A stretch of 64,000 nucleotides of DNA, from positions 29,979,282-30,043,281 of the forward strand of contig OY979718.1 in NCBI GenBank assembly GCA_963855995.1, read 5' to 3'. Made by a program: the position numbers and the translations under genes. The notes beneath the pieces were generated by a model. The model was not told where the DNA came from. It worked only from the letters and a program-made list of their open reading frames with translations, and did not search any database. This document shows positions 61,901-64,000 of this stretch, in pieces (positions within the stretch are counted from its first letter, which is position 1; each line of letters begins with the position of its first letter). This DNA is from Muricea muricata (Eukaryota > Cnidaria > Anthozoa > Malacalcyonacea > Plexauridae).

Positions 61901-64000
61901 AGAACTTAAAATGATGTTTTCAGTGCTAAAGTGAACGAGTTGAGCGCAATAACGTACTGCAATGACGGACCTAAAAGAGACACAATAAATGGAAATTGCA
62001 GAACTTAGCAAGTCGGGAATCAGGTTTTCGGCGCTCAAACTATCGAGATGAGCGAAGTAACCCGTTGACATGAGAAACCGAAAACTCTCTAGTAAACTTA
62101 ACAGAAACGATCTTAGAACCATCAAAATTGCGTTTTACCCATTCTAGAACGATTTGAGCGTGAAAACATGCTCAAATCACCAACTTAAAATCGCCGTTTT
62201 AAATCGCTCAGGGTGACGTTTTAGAGCTTAAAATGATGTTTTCAGTGCTAAAGTGAACGAGTTGAGCGCAATAATGTACTGCAATGACGGACCTAAAAGA
62301 GACCCAATAAATGGAAATTGCAGAACTTAGCAAGTCGGGAATCATGTTTTCGGCGCTCAAACTATCGAGATGAGCGAAGTAACCCGTTGACATAAGAAAC
62401 CTATAACTTTCTAGTAAACTGAACAGCAACGATCTTAGAACCATCAAAATTGCGTTTTAAGTGTTCTAGATGCGATTTGAGCGTAAAAACATGCTCAAAT
62501 CACCAACTAAAAATCGCCATTTTATGTCGATCAGGGCGACGTTTTAGAGCTTAAAATGATGTTTTCAGTGCTAAAGTGAACGAGATGAGTGCAATGATGT
62601 ACTGCAATAACGGACCTAAAAGAGACCTTCTAAATGGAAATTGCAGAACTTAGCAAGTCTAGAATCACGTTTTCGGCGCTCAAACCATCGGGATAAGCGA
62701 AATGACATGTTGAAATGAGAAACCTATAACTTGCTTGTACACTGAACAGAAACGATCTTAGAACTATAAAAATCGCGTTTTAAGCGCTCTAGAAGCGATT
62801 TGAACGTAAAAACATGCTGAAATCACCAACGAAAAGTTGCTGTTTTAAATCGATCAGGGTGACGTTTTAGAGCTTAAAATGATGTTTTCAGTGCTAAAGT
62901 GAACGAGTTGAGCGCAATAATGTACTGCAATCACAGACCTAAAAGAGACCTAATAAATGGAAATTGCAGAACTTAGCAAGTCGGGAATCAGGTTTTCGGC
63001 GCTCAAATTATCGAGATGAGCGAAGTAACCCGTTGACATGAGAAACCTATAACTCTCTTGTAAACTGAAAAGAAACGATCTTAGAAGCATCAAAATTGCG
63101 TTTTACCCGTTCTAGAACGATTTGAGCGTGAAAACATGCTCAAATCACCAACTTAAAATCGCCGTTTTAAATCGATCAGGGTGACGTTTTAGAGCTTAAA
63201 ATGATGTTTTCAGTGCTAAAGTGAACGAGTTGAGCGCAATGATGTACTGCATTCACGGACCTAAAAGAGACCTTCTAAATTGAAATTGCAAAACTAAGCA
63301 TGTCGGGAATCATATTTTCGGCTCTCAAACCATCGAGATTAGCAAAATAACACCTTGACATGAGAAACGTAGAGCTTACTTGTGAAATGAGAAGAAACGA
63401 TCTTAGAACCATCAAAATCGCGTTTTAAGCGTTCTAGAAGCGATTTGAGCGTAAAAATAATCTCAAATCACCAACTAAAAGTTGCCGTTTTAAATCAATC
63501 AGGGTGACGTTTTAAAGCTTAAAATGATGTTTTCAGTGCTAAAGTGAACGAGTTGAGCGCAATGATGTACTGCAATGACGGACCTAAAAGAGACCCAATA
63601 AATGGAAATTGCAGAACTTAGCAAGTCGGGAATCATGTTTTCGGCGCTCAAACTATCGAGATGTGCGAAGTAACCCGTTGACATGAGAAACCGAAAACTC
63701 TCTAGTAAACTTAACAGAAACGATCTTAGAACCATCAAAATTGCGTTTTACCCATTCTAGAACGATTTGAGCGTGAAAACATGCTCAAATCACCAACTAA
63801 AAATTGCTGTTTTAAATCGCTCAGGGTGCGTTTTAGAGCTTAAAATGATGTTTTCAGTGCTAAAGTGAACGAGTTGAGCGCAATAATGTACTGCAATGAC
63901 GGACCTAAAAGAGACCCAATAAATGGAAATTGCAGAACTTAGCAAGTCGGGAATCATGTTTTCGGCGCTCAAAGTATCGAGATGAGCGAAGTAACCCGTT
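58989..64000 (+). repeat. 18-mer tandem repeat, copy 2, cut by window edge
   Basis: 5,012 bp of the second copy are present and the match to copy 1 still holds at base 64,000, so the true copy number is unknown. Differences from copy 1 are sparse: CTTTTTTAAATCG (59,289) for CTGTTTTAAATCG, GTAATTGCAAAAC (59,410), AATCGGGTTTT (61,804), CTAGATGCG (62,466), AAAATGATG for AAAATTATG near 62,876, and GATGTGCG (63,660). Confidence 0.88.
60272..63498 (+). repeat. Two 5-mer HOR units in 18-mer copy 2
   Basis: Units start at 60,272 and 61,886. The order a-b-c-d-e is followed by a-b-c-d-e', with e' near 63,279. The equivalent pair in copy 1 is 54,465-57,691, with e' near 57,470. The e monomers between d and a have CCTACGGG and the dyad with ACGCTC. 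Confidence 0.8.

Larger units (their letters stand above)
1..64000 (+). repeat. Satellite DNA array, about 322.6-bp monomer, about 198 copies
   Basis: Every part of the window matches the same monomer in the same orientation. The words GCGTTTTA, TCTAGA, CTCAAATCAC, GACGTTTTAGAG, CTAAAGTGAACGAG, GGACCTAAAAGAGAC, TTGCAGAACTTAGCAAGT and ACGATCTTAGAAC recur in fixed order every 322-323 bases from end to end. The mean period is (63,745-189)/197 = 322.6 bp, and all larger duplication offsets (1,613; 3,227; 4,516; 5,485; 5,807; 9,679) are whole multiples of it. There is no stretch of 300 bases outside the array, so there is no gene-bearing or unique region. The window starts 27 bases into a Y sub-unit and ends 43 bases into a Z sub-unit, so the array extends beyond both edges. 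Known of such arrays: they are typical of eukaryotic centromeric or other constitutive heterochromatin. That location is inferred, not shown. Confidence 0.98.

Noticed and set aside
1..64000. CRISPR array.
   Set aside because: There are no short direct repeats separated by unique spacers; the whole 323-bp unit is repeated and no cas-like gene is present.
1..64000. Ribosomal spacer, tRNA/SINE-derived or 5S rDNA array.
   Set aside because: I see no recognisable tRNA A/B box pair with a cloverleaf, no 5S or rRNA core words, and no gene between the repeats.

Overview
The window is one uninterrupted satellite-DNA array. From base 1 to base 64,000 it consists only of head-to-tail copies of a monomer of about 322-323 bp, all in the same orientation. 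Between the first and last monomer starts (GTTTT at 189 and at 63,745) there are 63,556 bp, which is 197 periods of 322.6 bp, so roughly 198 monomers are present in whole or part. I see no protein-coding gene, RNA gene, transposon insertion, inverted segment or unique sequence. A purely satellite stretch of this length with higher-order structure points to eukaryotic constitutive heterochromatin, most likely centromeric or pericentromeric, of a plant or an animal. I cannot name the species or the satellite family. One monomer hand-counted gives about 37% GC.

The structure has four levels. (1) The monomer is itself a decayed trimer of a unit of about 108 bp. Three sub-units (here X, Y and Z) each start with GTTTT and each carry a TGAGCG-type motif about 25 bases later. 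In the reference monomer they start at 13,740, 13,847 and 13,955, and the next X starts at 14,063, giving spacings of 107, 108 and 108. (2) Monomers fall into sub-families, here a, b, c, d and e plus a strongly divergent e'. Over much of the window they follow in the order a-b-c-d-e, a higher-order repeat (HOR) of 1,613-1,614 bp. (3) Larger blocks are duplicated, always by whole numbers of monomers: 5, 10, 12, 14, 17, 18, 27 and 30. (4) Those blocks carry nested edits of whole monomers (gain or loss of 1, 2, 5 or 7), so a relative order of events can be read.

Layout. 1-10,619: mosaic of short related blocks, including a tandem 5-mer at 1,261-4,486. 10,620-29,008: tandem giant repeat, copy A (30 monomers) and copy B (27 monomers), nearly identical. 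29,009-33,700: regular 5-mers ending in the first part of an e'-containing module. 33,701-42,540: 14-mer block D1 and its shortened copy D2. 42,540-46,304: least homogenised stretch. 46,305-49,340: third copy D3, descended from D2. 48,983-50,918: two 3-mers in tandem. 50,490-58,988: edited copy C of the A/B material. 53,182-64,000: an 18-mer in tandem whose second copy is still running at the window edge.

Nothing here encodes a working set of genes. What may matter functionally is a dyad symmetry carried by most monomers (perfect 14-bp arms in some), the near-invariant TCTAGA palindrome, the CpG positions that appear to be decaying, and the recombination history. All boundaries were set by eye from diagnostic single-base differences and carry an uncertainty of tens to a few hundred bases.
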